Shown here: piece after piece, positions 1 through 11,577 of the stretch
Layout of the letters: each line of letters begins with the position of its first letter
How positions within the stretch are numbered: the first letter of the stretch is position 1
NCBI GenBank assembly: GCA_036381835.1
Contig: DASVCA010000109.1
Span: 1 to 64,000 of the forward strand
Length of the DNA: 64,000 bases
Direction of reading: 5' to 3'
From: DASULK01 sp036381835
GTDB lineage: Bacteria; Actinomycetota; Actinomycetes; Mycobacteriales; Micromonosporaceae
The notes under the pieces: generated by a model
Database searches by the model: none
The model's input: only the letters and a program-made list of their open reading frames with translations
What the model was told of the DNA's origin: nothing
Position numbers and translations under genes: made by a program

Positions 1-44
1 CTCCGTGTCTCGCTTCGCCCGCCGGCGCTCTCTGTCGGCGTTGG

Positions 45-704
45 TCACGGCGCTAGTCGCTCGACGATCCACTCTCCGGTGTCGAGGCGGCGGTAGCGCA
101 GGCGGTCGTGCAGTCGACTCACCCGACCCTGCCAGAACTCGACGGTCTCCGGAGACACCCGCAGCCCGCCCCAGTGCGGGGGTGCCGGCACCGGCGTGCC
201 CGGTGGGAAGCGGTCCTCGACCGCGGCTAGCCGCTGCTCCAGCGCTGCCCGGTCGGGTAGCACCTCGGATTGCGGGCTGGCCCAGGCACCCAGCTGCGAA
301 CCGCGGGGGCGGCGGGCGAAGTACGCCTCGCTCTCGGCGCGGTCGACCTTCGTGACCCGGCCGCAGATCACCACCTGCCGTTGCATGGCGAACCAGGGGA
401 AGAGCAGGCTGACGTACGGGTTGGCCAGCGCTTCCCGTCCTTTGCGGGATCGGTAGTTGGTGTAGAAGACGAACCCCCGTTCGTCGTATCCCTTGAGCAG
501 CACCATCCGGTTGCTGGGGCGGCCGAGTGAATCGGCGGTGGCGAGCACCATCGCGTTCGGTTCCGGCAGCCCGGCCTGCACCGCATCCCGAAACCAGCGG
601 CTGAATTGGGTGGGCCAGTCGGGCGCGAGGTCGGCGCGGGACAGCCCCCGGTCCGCGGCGTACTCGCGTCGCATCCCGGCCGGCTCCACTGTGTCTCCCG
701 TCAC
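45..704 (-). CDS. pdxH: Pyridoxamine/pyridoxine 5'-phosphate oxidase
   Basis: FMN enzyme that oxidises pyridoxine or pyridoxamine 5'-phosphate to pyridoxal 5'-phosphate, the last step of vitamin B6 salvage; cytosolic. The protein carries the family blocks [31 protein letters not shown] with SRKG, and the C-terminal WQGR-SRLHDR substrate/FMN-binding signature. The open frame runs further upstream, but I chose GTG 704 (219 aa, the usual length), since residues before it look non-coding; ATG 674 is the alternative. It is divergent from the citrate synthase gene across about 226 bp in which I see no clear operator. Confidence 0.93.
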   Translation of the reverse strand: MTGDTVEPAGMRREYAADRGLSRADLAPDWPTQFSRWFRDAVQAGLPEPNAMVLATADSLGRPSNRMVLLKGYDERGFVFYTNYRSRKGREALANPYVSLLFPWFAMQRQVVICGRVTKVDRAESEAYFARRPRGSQLGAWASPQSEVLPDRAALEQRLAAVEDRFPPGTPVPAPPHWGGLRVSPETVEFWQGRVSRLHDRLRYRRLDTGEWIVERLAP

Positions 705-930
705 ATCAACACCTTCACAACGCTGCCCGACGTCGGATCGGCCCCATTGTCCGCCACCCACCATCTGGGACCGCACAGGGTTTGATGTCGCGGTGCGCAC
801 ATCCCCAGAGTCTCGACCCCGGTCAACCCCGCCAGGCAAGATGGGCGAACACCTGCCCAGCCTCGCCTGACGGAACGCACCGGACACACCGGGATGTTCC
901 GAAGCGGACGACGAGACCCAGGAGGACGAG

Positions 931-3283
<2,353 letters not shown>

Positions 3284-3430
3284 GCGCAGCCGGGCTGCCG
3301 ACCTGCGGCGCAAGAATGCCGGTGGACGGCGGCGTGCCCTGCTGCAATCGGTGTGCTCCTCGCGTACCGTGTGCGTGGACGCTGGGGGTTGCTGGCTCGT
3401 GGAGCCGGCGAAGCGGGACGGAGGCAACGG

Positions 3431-4501
3431 ATGCGGCCAGTACGCTTCGTCGCCCTCTCCGAGGACGGCCAGGCCATGGTGCTCGCCGACGAGGTGGGCC
3501 GGCTTCTTGCGCTACCCATCGACGAGCGGGTCACCTCGGCCCTGCAGTCCGATCGGGGCAGGGCAGGCCCGTCCACCGTTTCCACGGCGTCCACCGCCAC
3601 GGTCACCGACCTGGTGCCGTCGCTTTCGCCGCGGGACATCCAGGCGCGGATTCGCGCCGGCGAGTCGGCCGAGGACGTGGCCCGGATCGCCGGGGTGCCG
3701 GTCGACCGGGTGCTGCGTTACGCCGGCCCGGTGTTGCAGGAGCGGGCGATGCTGGCCCAGCAGGCCCGTCGCACCCGGGTGCGGTCCTCGGACAAGAACC
3801 TGCCGCTCGCCGAGATCGTCGGCAACCGCCTGGCCCAGCACGGGATCGACTCGGACAAGATCTCCTGGGACGCGTACCGGCGCGATGACGGCACCTGGCG
3901 GATCATCGCCACCTGGCCGTCCGGGAAGGCCACCGCCCAGGCGGTCTGGGAACTGGACCGCAGCCGGCAGACGGTGTCCCCGTTCGACGACATGGCCCAA
4001 TACCTGTGCGCGGAGCGGCCGACGCCGATCCTCGGACAGGAGCCGACGGAGCGGTCCGGGCACGCCCTGCCCACCCCGCCGCGCGGCGAGCCGGGCCGCG
4101 GCGGACACGGGCTGCCCACGGCGGTCGGCGAGCGGCCCCGCCCGACCCGCGATCCGATCCGCTCCGGTCGGGACGCGCTGCTCGCTTCCCTCGAACGGCC
4201 GCTCGGCTCCACCGGTCACGGCATGGAACCGGCCCGTCCGGCGGCGCGTGCGGATGCGCCGCGTCAACGTCCGGTCTCCGGCGGCGCCGCCGCGCTGCTC
4301 GGCGGCGGTCCCGGCTCGGCGTTCGACGACGACACCGACCTGCCCAAGGAGGTTCCCGCGGTGCCGTCGCTGGCGGTGCTTCGCCCGCGCCGCAATCCCG
4401 CGAACGAGCCCGCCGACCCGTCGGGCAAGCCCCGCAAGCGCCTGCCGAGCTGGGACGACGTGCTCTTCGGCGGTGGCCCTGCGGCGCGGGAGTCATCCTG
4501 A
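3431..4501 (+). CDS. sepH: Septation regulator SepH (DUF3071 family)
   Basis: Cell-division protein of actinobacteria; in Streptomyces the SepH family binds FtsZ and stimulates its assembly. The N-terminal DUF3071 domain (RFVALSEDGQAMVLAD onward) contains a helix-turn-helix-like segment around residues 58-90 (ESAEDVARIAGVPVDRVLRYAGPV), typical of SepH. The C-terminal half is Pro/Gly/Arg-rich and probably disordered, ending in a conserved LPSWDDVLFGG patch. GGAGG lies 7 nt before ATG 3431. The protein is 356 aa. An alternative frame overlapping the same DNA is a high-GC shadow. Confidence 0.9.
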   Translation: MRPVRFVALSEDGQAMVLADEVGRLLALPIDERVTSALQSDRGRAGPSTVSTASTATVTDLVPSLSPRDIQARIRAGESAEDVARIAGVPVDRVLRYAGPVLQERAMLAQQARRTRVRSSDKNLPLAEIVGNRLAQHGIDSDKISWDAYRRDDGTWRIIATWPSGKATAQAVWELDRSRQTVSPFDDMAQYLCAERPTPILGQEPTERSGHALPTPPRGEPGRGGHGLPTAVGERPRPTRDPIRSGRDALLASLERPLGSTGHGMEPARPAARADAPRQRPVSGGAAALLGGGPGSAFDDDTDLPKEVPAVPSLAVLRPRRNPANEPADPSGKPRKRLPSWDDVLFGGGPAARESS

Positions 4502-4544
4502 TCCACGGTCCGCGCCGCGTCCGTCGATGGCAGGGAGAAGTTCC

Positions 4545-5531
4545 ATGGAATACAGCAACCTGGGCCGGACCGGCCTGTCGGTCAGTCGGCTCTGTCTGGG
4601 CACGATGAACTTCGGGCCGCAGACGGACGAGCCGGACAGCTTCGCGATCATGGATCGGGCGCTGGAGCACGGCATCAACTTCTTCGACACCGCCAACGTC
4701 TACGGCTGGCGGCTCGGCGAGGGCGTCACCGAGCAGATCATCGGCCGCTGGTGCGCTCAGGGCGGCGGCTGGCGGGAGAAGATCGTGCTCGCCACCAAGG
4801 TGTACGGCAAGATGGGCGAGTGGCCCAACGAGCGGGGACTGTCCGCTCGGCACATCATCCGCGCCTGCGACGACTCGCTGCGCCGACTGCGCACCGACTG
4901 GATCGACCTTTACCAGATGCACCACATCTCGCGGTCCACCCCGTGGGAGGAGATCTGGCAGGCGATGGAGACGTTGGTCGCCCAGGGCAAGGTGCTCTAC
5001 GTCGGCTCGTCCAACTTCGCCGGCTGGCACATCGCCGCCGCCCAGGAGTCCGCCGCCCGCCGACACTTCCTCGGCCTGGTCTCCGAACAGTGCATCTACA
5101 ACCTGATGACCCGGTACGTGGAGTTGGAGGTGATCCCGGCCGCGCAGCGGTACGGGCTGGGCATCATCCCGTGGTCGCCGCTGCACGGCGGCCTGCTCGG
5201 CGGTGCCATCCGCAAGATGGCGCAGGGCGGTGGGGCCCGAACCCTCACCGGACGGGCCGCCGACGCGCTGGCCACACACCGGCCGACGATCGAGTCGTAC
5301 GAGAAACTCTGCGCCGAGCTCGGCCACAGCCCGGCGAATGTTGCGCTCGGCTGGCTGCTGTCTCGCCCCGGGGTGACCGCGCCGATCATCGGGCCACGCA
5401 CGGTCGAGCAGCTCGACGACACGCTCGACGCCCTGCGCGTGCGGCTCGACGAGGAGGTCCTGGCCCGGCTGGACGAGTTGTTCCCGCCGCTCGGCAACGG
5501 CGGGCCCGGCCCGGAGGCCTGGGCCTGGTAG
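4545..5531 (+). CDS. Aldo/keto reductase
   Basis: NADPH-dependent oxidoreductase of the AKR superfamily (TIM barrel, 328 aa). The catalytic tetrad is readable: Asp48 and Tyr53 in FFDTANVYG, Lys85 in VLATKVYG, His126 in DLYQMHH. The C-terminal GPRTVEQLDDTLDAL segment is the usual cofactor-binding region. GGGAGAAG precedes ATG 4545. The substrate cannot be told from sequence; the closest relatives I recognise are the potassium-channel-beta-like, sugar/aldehyde reductase branch common in actinomycetes. It lies 43 bp downstream of sepH, so co-transcription is possible but functionally unexplained. Confidence 0.88.
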   Translation: MEYSNLGRTGLSVSRLCLGTMNFGPQTDEPDSFAIMDRALEHGINFFDTANVYGWRLGEGVTEQIIGRWCAQGGGWREKIVLATKVYGKMGEWPNERGLSARHIIRACDDSLRRLRTDWIDLYQMHHISRSTPWEEIWQAMETLVAQGKVLYVGSSNFAGWHIAAAQESAARRHFLGLVSEQCIYNLMTRYVELEVIPAAQRYGLGIIPWSPLHGGLLGGAIRKMAQGGGARTLTGRAADALATHRPTIESYEKLCAELGHSPANVALGWLLSRPGVTAPIIGPRTVEQLDDTLDALRVRLDEEVLARLDELFPPLGNGGPGPEAWAW

Positions 5532-5588
5532 CCGCCGCTCCGGTTCGCAGCGCCGGGTGGCGCGACGGTGACGGCGCGTCGGGTGACG

Positions 5589-6205
5589 CTACAACGGCCA
5601 GGATGCCAGGCGGTCGTAGGTGGGTCGGGGGCCGAGGTGACTGCGGACCAGCACCATCTCGGTCACCGGCCAGGACGGTCCGAGGTAGCCGTTCATCGTG
5701 GACAGGTCGAACCGGATGTCCTCCGGGTCCATCCGATCGCCGGGACGCGCGATGGTCATGTGCGGGCGCAACGGTTTGTCGTCGTACGGCAGCCGGGCGC
5801 GGCGCAGGCACCGGCGGACCGACCGGCTCAGTAGGTGCAACGTGTCCACGTCGCCGAGCAGCCCGGTCCACAGGACGGTGAACCGACCTCGGCCGAACCG
5901 GCCCCCACCGGCCATGCGCACCCGCGGCGGGCCGGCCGCCGACTGATCGGCTGCAGGGCGGGCGCGCGGGCCGGTCGCCGCTTCCCGCCAGGTTCGTGCC
6001 GCCCGGTCCAGCGCGGCGATCACCTCCGGCAGCCGGGCGTCCGCGACCTCGCCGAGGAACGCGAGCGTGACGTGCAGGTTCTCCCGCCGCGCCAGGCGCA
6101 CGTTGGTGCCCTGCGCGGAGAGTTCCCCGAGGCGGAGCCGTTGACCTGGGCCATCAGGTCGTCGACCGCCTCGGCGGGTGGGTAGAGAGCGACGAAGAGC
6201 CTCAA
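5589..6205 (-). pseudogene. thpR: RNA 2',3'-cyclic phosphodiesterase, frameshifted
   Basis: Two-histidine phosphoesterase of the 2'-5' RNA ligase/ThpR family. Both HxTx motifs are present in one frame (HVTLAF and HMTIAR). The conserved N-terminus MRLFVALYPPAEAVDDL lies in a different frame, starting at TTG 6205 behind a TGAGGGG Shine-Dalgarno. The frames would join near 6137-6150, where one base appears to be missing, so an intact protein of roughly 205 aa is interrupted. The downstream frame could only start at an unrelated upstream codon (6218). A sequencing error is a real alternative to a true pseudogene. It follows the gene ending at 6215, in the same direction. Confidence 0.8.
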
Positions 6206-6214
6206 CCGGGCCCC

Positions 6215-6700
6215 TCACTCACCGGCACCGCCGCCGGGGCTCAGCATCAGCCCGGCCGCCTCCAGTTCGCCTTCGACCCGGACCCGTTCGATCTCCAGGT
6301 CGAGTCCGTCGAGTTCGTCGAGGTGCTCGGCGACGCCGAGGCACCGGCAGGCCTGACGCAGTCGGTCGTCGTACGCCCGGCCGATCAGTTCGCGGTGGAA
6401 GCGAGACGTGCCGGCGGCGAGCCGCAGCCGGCGCAGGCGACGCAGGTCGTCGGCGATCTCCTCGATGCTCGGCTGGTCGCTGTCGAGTTGACTGAGATTG
6501 ATGTCGCGGCCCAGCCCGTTGGCTTCGGCCAACTGGTTGAGTCGGCCGATCAGGCGCCGCTCCCGCCACGCGCCGTACCGCTCGTCAATGGCTTGCGACA
6601 CCCGCTCGACCACCTCGTCCGCGCAGATGACAGCGGCCACCACAGCCGGCAGGCAGGCTGTGGCGAGGAGCGCCACCGGCAGCGCGGAGGATACGTCCAC
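6215..6700 (-). CDS. Uncharacterised N-terminally membrane-anchored protein
   Basis: The 161-aa protein has one hydrophobic segment at residues 5-24 (ALPVALLATACLPAVVAAVI) followed by a charged, mostly helical region rich in Glu and Arg, including RRLRRLRLA and a possible coiled coil. This suggests a small membrane-anchored protein with a cytoplasmic helical domain; I do not recognise the family. GTG 6700 is chosen because it places the hydrophobic segment at the N-terminus; residues upstream look like shadow sequence. The gene lies just upstream of thpR with a 9-bp gap, so the two are probably co-transcribed. Confidence 0.6.
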   Translation of the reverse strand: MDVSSALPVALLATACLPAVVAAVICADEVVERVSQAIDERYGAWRERRLIGRLNQLAEANGLGRDINLSQLDSDQPSIEEIADDLRRLRRLRLAAGTSRFHRELIGRAYDDRLRQACRCLGVAEHLDELDGLDLEIERVRVEGELEAAGLMLSPGGGAGE

Positions 6701-6813
6701 CTGTCCGACGGTACGTCGGGTTGGCAGCGACCGCCATCGACTTTGGGGCCGGTCTGCGGGGCCGTGGGCATGACTCCGATTGGGAGCCGCGCGCCGGGTA
6801 CGGCCCCGCACGG

Positions 6814-8142
6814 TCACGGGCTGCGCCACGCGTCCGAGGGGACGACGTAGAACCTCGGCACGGGCAGGATCCGCAGCCGGATCCGGGAGCCGGTGCGGTG
6901 CAGCTGCCAGGCCAGGGCCACACCGGCGGCGGCCATGCTGATCGCACCGCCGATCCAGATGGCGGTCCCGGCCCCGTGGCGTTCGGCGATCCACCCGATG
7001 ACCGGGGCTCCGACCGGGTTGGTGCCGAGGAAGACGAGCGTCCACAGCGCCATCACCCGGCCGCGGAACGATGCGTCAACGCCGAGTTGCAGCCGCTGGT
7101 TGGCGGCCTGGGCGAAGAACACCATCCAGAAGCCTGCGATCGGCAGCAGGCCCAGGACCAGCCAGTACGTCGGGGCCAGCCCGACCAGGGTGCCGAAGGC
7201 CCCGGCGGTCAGGGCCGCGCCGAGCACCAGGTACGCCGACGGCCGGCTGCGGCGGGCACCGCTGGCCAGCGCGCCGATCAGGGAACCGACGGCGAGCGCG
7301 GTGGTGAACAGACCGAACGAGGCGGCCCCGGTGTCGAAGGTGGTCTTCGCGAGCGCGGCGAGGGTGATCTGGAAGTTGAACAGCGACATGCCGACGACCA
7401 GCATCAGCACCATCGGCAGCAGCAGGTCGGGGCGGCGGGCGACGTAGCGTAGCCCGTCGACCACGCGAGCGGCGGCCCTGCCTCGCGCCTCGGTGAGATC
7501 GTCGCGGTGCAGCTCGGCGACCCGGACCCGGCCGAGCCCCCACAGCGGCGCGAGTGAGCCGACCGCGCTGACCAGGAAGACCGGGCCGACGTCGAAGGCG
7601 GCGATGGCGATACCGGCGACCGCGGGGCCGACGATCCGGGCGGTGTTGAAGGTGGCCGCGGCCAGCGACAGCGCGCTGGGCAGCACCTTGGTGCCGACCA
7701 GCTCGGAGACGAAGGCCTGCCGTACCGGGGTCTCCACGGCGTTGGCGGTGCCGAGCAGCGCGGCGAAGACGAACACGTGCCATAGCTGGACCAGGCCGGT
7801 GACGACGAGCAGGCTCATCGCCAGGGCGAGCACACTCCACGCGGCGTTGGCGATCAACAGCAGCAGCCGCTTGTCGTAGCGGTCCGCCAGCCGGCCGGAG
7901 AGAAGTGTCAGCAGCAGCACGGGGGTGAACTGGAGGGCGGTCACCACGCCGAGCGCGGTGGCGGAATCCTCGGAAAGTTCGAGGACCAGCCAGTCCTGCG
8001 CGATGAACATCATCCAGACTCCGATCAGCTTGATCAGCTGACCGGAGATGAACAGTCGGTAGTTTCGGTTCCGCAGTGCTTGGAAAGTGCTGCTCAGCCT
8101 TGTCCGCAATTCGGGGTGCGCCTCCTCGACCGTACGCGTCAT
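6814..8142 (-). CDS. MFS transporter, EntS/DUF894-like
   Basis: Twelve-helix major facilitator of 442 aa. The N-terminal half has the family motif GRLADRYDKRLLLL (motif A) after the second helix, and the overall pattern (RNRNYRLFISGQLIKLIGVWM at the start) matches the EntS-like exporter branch. The last about 25 residues form a basic cytoplasmic tail. ATG 8142 is used; an in-frame TTG two codons upstream is possible. It lies 33 bp downstream of the MarR gene on the same strand, so it is probably an efflux pump under that repressor. The substrate is unknown. Confidence 0.85.
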   Translation of the reverse strand: MTRTVEEAHPELRTRLSSTFQALRNRNYRLFISGQLIKLIGVWMMFIAQDWLVLELSEDSATALGVVTALQFTPVLLLTLLSGRLADRYDKRLLLLIANAAWSVLALAMSLLVVTGLVQLWHVFVFAALLGTANAVETPVRQAFVSELVGTKVLPSALSLAAATFNTARIVGPAVAGIAIAAFDVGPVFLVSAVGSLAPLWGLGRVRVAELHRDDLTEARGRAAARVVDGLRYVARRPDLLLPMVLMLVVGMSLFNFQITLAALAKTTFDTGAASFGLFTTALAVGSLIGALASGARRSRPSAYLVLGAALTAGAFGTLVGLAPTYWLVLGLLPIAGFWMVFFAQAANQRLQLGVDASFRGRVMALWTLVFLGTNPVGAPVIGWIAERHGAGTAIWIGGAISMAAAGVALAWQLHRTGSRIRLRILPVPRFYVVPSDAWRSP

Positions 8143-8175
8143 CCACAACCGTCGTGGACGAAGCGGTCGGCCGGT

Positions 8176-8625
8176 TCAGGCGCGTGCCACCCGTTGCAGG
8201 ATCTCCGCGGCGCGCTGCAACGCGTCGCGTTCCTCATCGGTGAGGTCGGCGAGCTGCTGGGCCAGCCAGCTGTTGCGCGCCTGGTTGAGCGCGGCCAGCA
8301 CGGCGCGGCCCGATTCGGTCGTTCCGAGGATGACCTGGCGGCCGTCGGTCGGGTGGGGGCTGCGCTGCACGAGGCCGCGTTCCTCCAGCTTCGCGACGAT
8401 CCTGGTCATGGTCGGCGGCTGTACCCGTTCGGTGTCGGCTAGTTCCCGTGGCGTCAACGCCCCGGCCAGTTCCAGGCTGGTCAGCGCGGAGAGCTGAGCC
8501 ACGGTGAGGTCGCCGACCGGGCGGGCCTGGCGCAGCCGTCGGTTGAGTCGGGTGATCGCGTCGCGCAGCAGCGTCGCCAACTGCGCCGGCGGCAGTCCCG
8601 TCGCCATCACCGTCCGCTCCGTCAC
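8176..8625 (-). CDS. MarR-family transcriptional regulator
   Basis: 149-aa winged-helix regulator. The core pattern (LTPRELADTERVQPPTMTRIV for the recognition helix, then the wing RSPHPTDGRQVILG) is typical MarR. GTG 8625 is preceded at 6 nt by TATGCT, a −10-like hexamer, and by no Shine-Dalgarno, so the mRNA is probably leaderless. Two near-identical 13-bp palindromic sites (8630-8655) overlap this promoter, implying autorepression. The MFS gene follows at 33 bp and should be co-regulated. Confidence 0.9.
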   Translation of the reverse strand: MTERTVMATGLPPAQLATLLRDAITRLNRRLRQARPVGDLTVAQLSALTSLELAGALTPRELADTERVQPPTMTRIVAKLEERGLVQRSPHPTDGRQVILGTTESGRAVLAALNQARNSWLAQQLADLTDEERDALQRAAEILQRVARA

Positions 8626-8629
8626 CTCG

Positions 8630-8655
8630 TGAGCATAGCTAATGAGCTTTGCTAA
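8630..8655. promoter_or_regulatory. Tandem operator for the MarR/MFS operon
   Basis: Two directly adjacent 13-mers, TGAGCATAGCTAA (8630-8642) and TGAGCTTTGCTAA (8643-8655), differ at two positions, and each is an imperfect inverted repeat (T-AGC-N3-GCT-A). The first overlaps the −10 hexamer TATGCT (8637-8632, minus strand) of the marR gene. Spacing and symmetry fit two MarR dimers bound side by side. The match to MarR is inference from position. Confidence 0.7.
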
Positions 8656-8666
8656 CGACCATCGCT

Positions 8667-8718
8667 TATGGGCGACGTCACCCTAACGGATGAGTCCGTC
8701 GAGGTGACGTCGCCCATA
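8667..8718. terminator. Strong nested hairpin after the purine permease gene
   Basis: A perfect 16-bp inverted repeat, TATGGGCGACGTCACC (8667-8682) and its complement (8703-8718), encloses a second 5-bp stem ACGGA/TCCGT (8686-8690/8695-8699). It begins 11 bp beyond the stop codon of the permease gene (minus strand), so it is best read as its intrinsic terminator. No T-run follows, as is common in GC-rich actinomycetes. It also insulates the marR promoter. Confidence 0.75.
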
Positions 8719-8729
8719 CCGCGACGAGC

Positions 8730-10214
<1,485 letters not shown>

Positions 10215-10376
10215 CGAGTCCTCGCTGGGCGGTCAGAGTTACACGCGGGCATCGGTTGAGTTGGCGCATCCTACCCGCCGCGGGATCGGACCGTCGGCGA
10301 GTCTCTGCCGCGGGCATCGTCGCAGACCGACCCCGGGATGCGGAAATCCCCGATCGGGCACCGTAGGCTGGATCAC

Positions 10377-10625
10377 GTGCGCGAACCCCAGCCGCCGCGA
10401 CCGGAGCCACTCGACCCACCGATGGTGCCCTTCGCGCTCGCCGGCATGGCGGGATGGGCGGTCGCCGGTCTCGTCCTTCTGATCTTCTTCCGTGACCGGC
10501 TTGCGGCGACCGGCCGCCTCGACTGGCTCTGGATCTGCCTGGCCGGATTCCTCCTCGGCCTCCTCGGCCTGGCCGTGATGATCCCCTACGACGCGCGACG
10601 GCGGCAGCGGCGCCGCGCCGGCTGA
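10377..10625 (+). CDS. DUF2530 small membrane protein
   Basis: 82-aa protein with a Pro-rich N-terminus, two transmembrane helices (about residues 16-36 and 48-68) and a basic Arg-rich C-terminal end. This matches the actinobacterial DUF2530 family, whose function is unknown. GTG 10377 is chosen because TAGGCT lies 7 nt upstream with no Shine-Dalgarno, a leaderless arrangement. It is divergent from the permease gene and convergent with the DUF3027 gene. Confidence 0.75.
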   Translation: MREPQPPRPEPLDPPMVPFALAGMAGWAVAGLVLLIFFRDRLAATGRLDWLWICLAGFLLGLLGLAVMIPYDARRRQRRRAG

Positions 10626-10635
10626 CCGGGACGGT

Positions 10636-11436
10636 TCAGACCCGCCCCGGCGACTCGTCGCTCTCCGTCAGCCGGTCGGCGATCGGCTCCATCTCAGCGT
10701 CGTCGTAGATGGTGGGCAACTCGTCCACCGGCGTCTGGGCGACCTCGACCACGACCTCCGAATGCGCCCCGCAACCGTGGTCGTTGCTCACCACGCGACC
10801 GTCATCCGGCGCGTAGACGTTGCCGCACACCCCGAAAAGCTGGCGCAGCACACCCGCGAGCGGCAGGTAGAACCCGCAGGTCCCGCACCGCGCCGACGGC
10901 GGCGCCGCGACCGAGATCGGAGCCTGCGGGCCGTGCTCCCCGTCGTACCACCGCTGGGCGACCTCGCTGCGCCCCTCCCGCGACATGACCCGGACCCGGC
11001 CCAGCCCGAGCTCCCAGCTGATCTCCTCGACGGCGGGATCGTCGGACAGGAGATAGCCCGGGGCCAGCCGGCGATCATCGCGCGGTGCGGGCAGCAGATC
11101 ACCGACCCCCAGGTCACCCGGCTGCAGACGGTCCTGCCAGGGCAGCCATCCGGGGGCCAGCAGCGCATCCGGCCCGGGCAGCAGCACGGTCTCGCAGACG
11201 GTTACCTTCCGACTGCGTGGCGCGCGGCTCACCGTGACCGCCCAGCGCCAGCCCCGGTAGCCGGGCAGCAGACACTCGAAGAAATGGGTGACCACCCGGT
11301 CACCTTCCGCGATCGCGGACAGATGCTCGCCGACCGCGTCCGGCTCAACCTCGGTGATACCGGCGCGCGCGACATCCACCGCAGCGGCGCAGATGTGGTC
11401 CCGTCGGGTGGATCGAGCAGCGGCACTCCTGGTCAC
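10636..11436 (-). CDS. DUF3027 family protein
   Basis: Conserved actinobacterial protein of unknown function, 266 aa. A CGTCGF knuckle near residue 193 plus a second pair (GVCGN and HGCGAHS) suggest a four-Cys zinc site in the C-terminal third, followed by an acidic tail. GTG 11436 is the preferred start; GTG 11454, six codons upstream, is possible. In other actinomycetes this family often lies beside menaquinone (mqn) and cold-shock genes (from memory), as it nearly does here. No enzymatic motif was seen. Confidence 0.75.
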   Translation of the reverse strand: MTRSAAARSTRRDHICAAAVDVARAGITEVEPDAVGEHLSAIAEGDRVVTHFFECLLPGYRGWRWAVTVSRAPRSRKVTVCETVLLPGPDALLAPGWLPWQDRLQPGDLGVGDLLPAPRDDRRLAPGYLLSDDPAVEEISWELGLGRVRVMSREGRSEVAQRWYDGEHGPQAPISVAAPPSARCGTCGFYLPLAGVLRQLFGVCGNVYAPDDGRVVSNDHGCGAHSEVVVEVAQTPVDELPTIYDDAEMEPIADRLTESDESPGRV

Positions 11437-11577
11437 CCGACCATTGTCCCCCACCGACGACGCCGACCGTCAGCTACTCCTCGGCCGGCCCTCCCCGCCG
11501 TCGCCCGGACACCCGATCCTCGAACGACACCGGCGCATGCGCGACGATCCGGGCTCGGATGGGTCAGGATTGAACCC

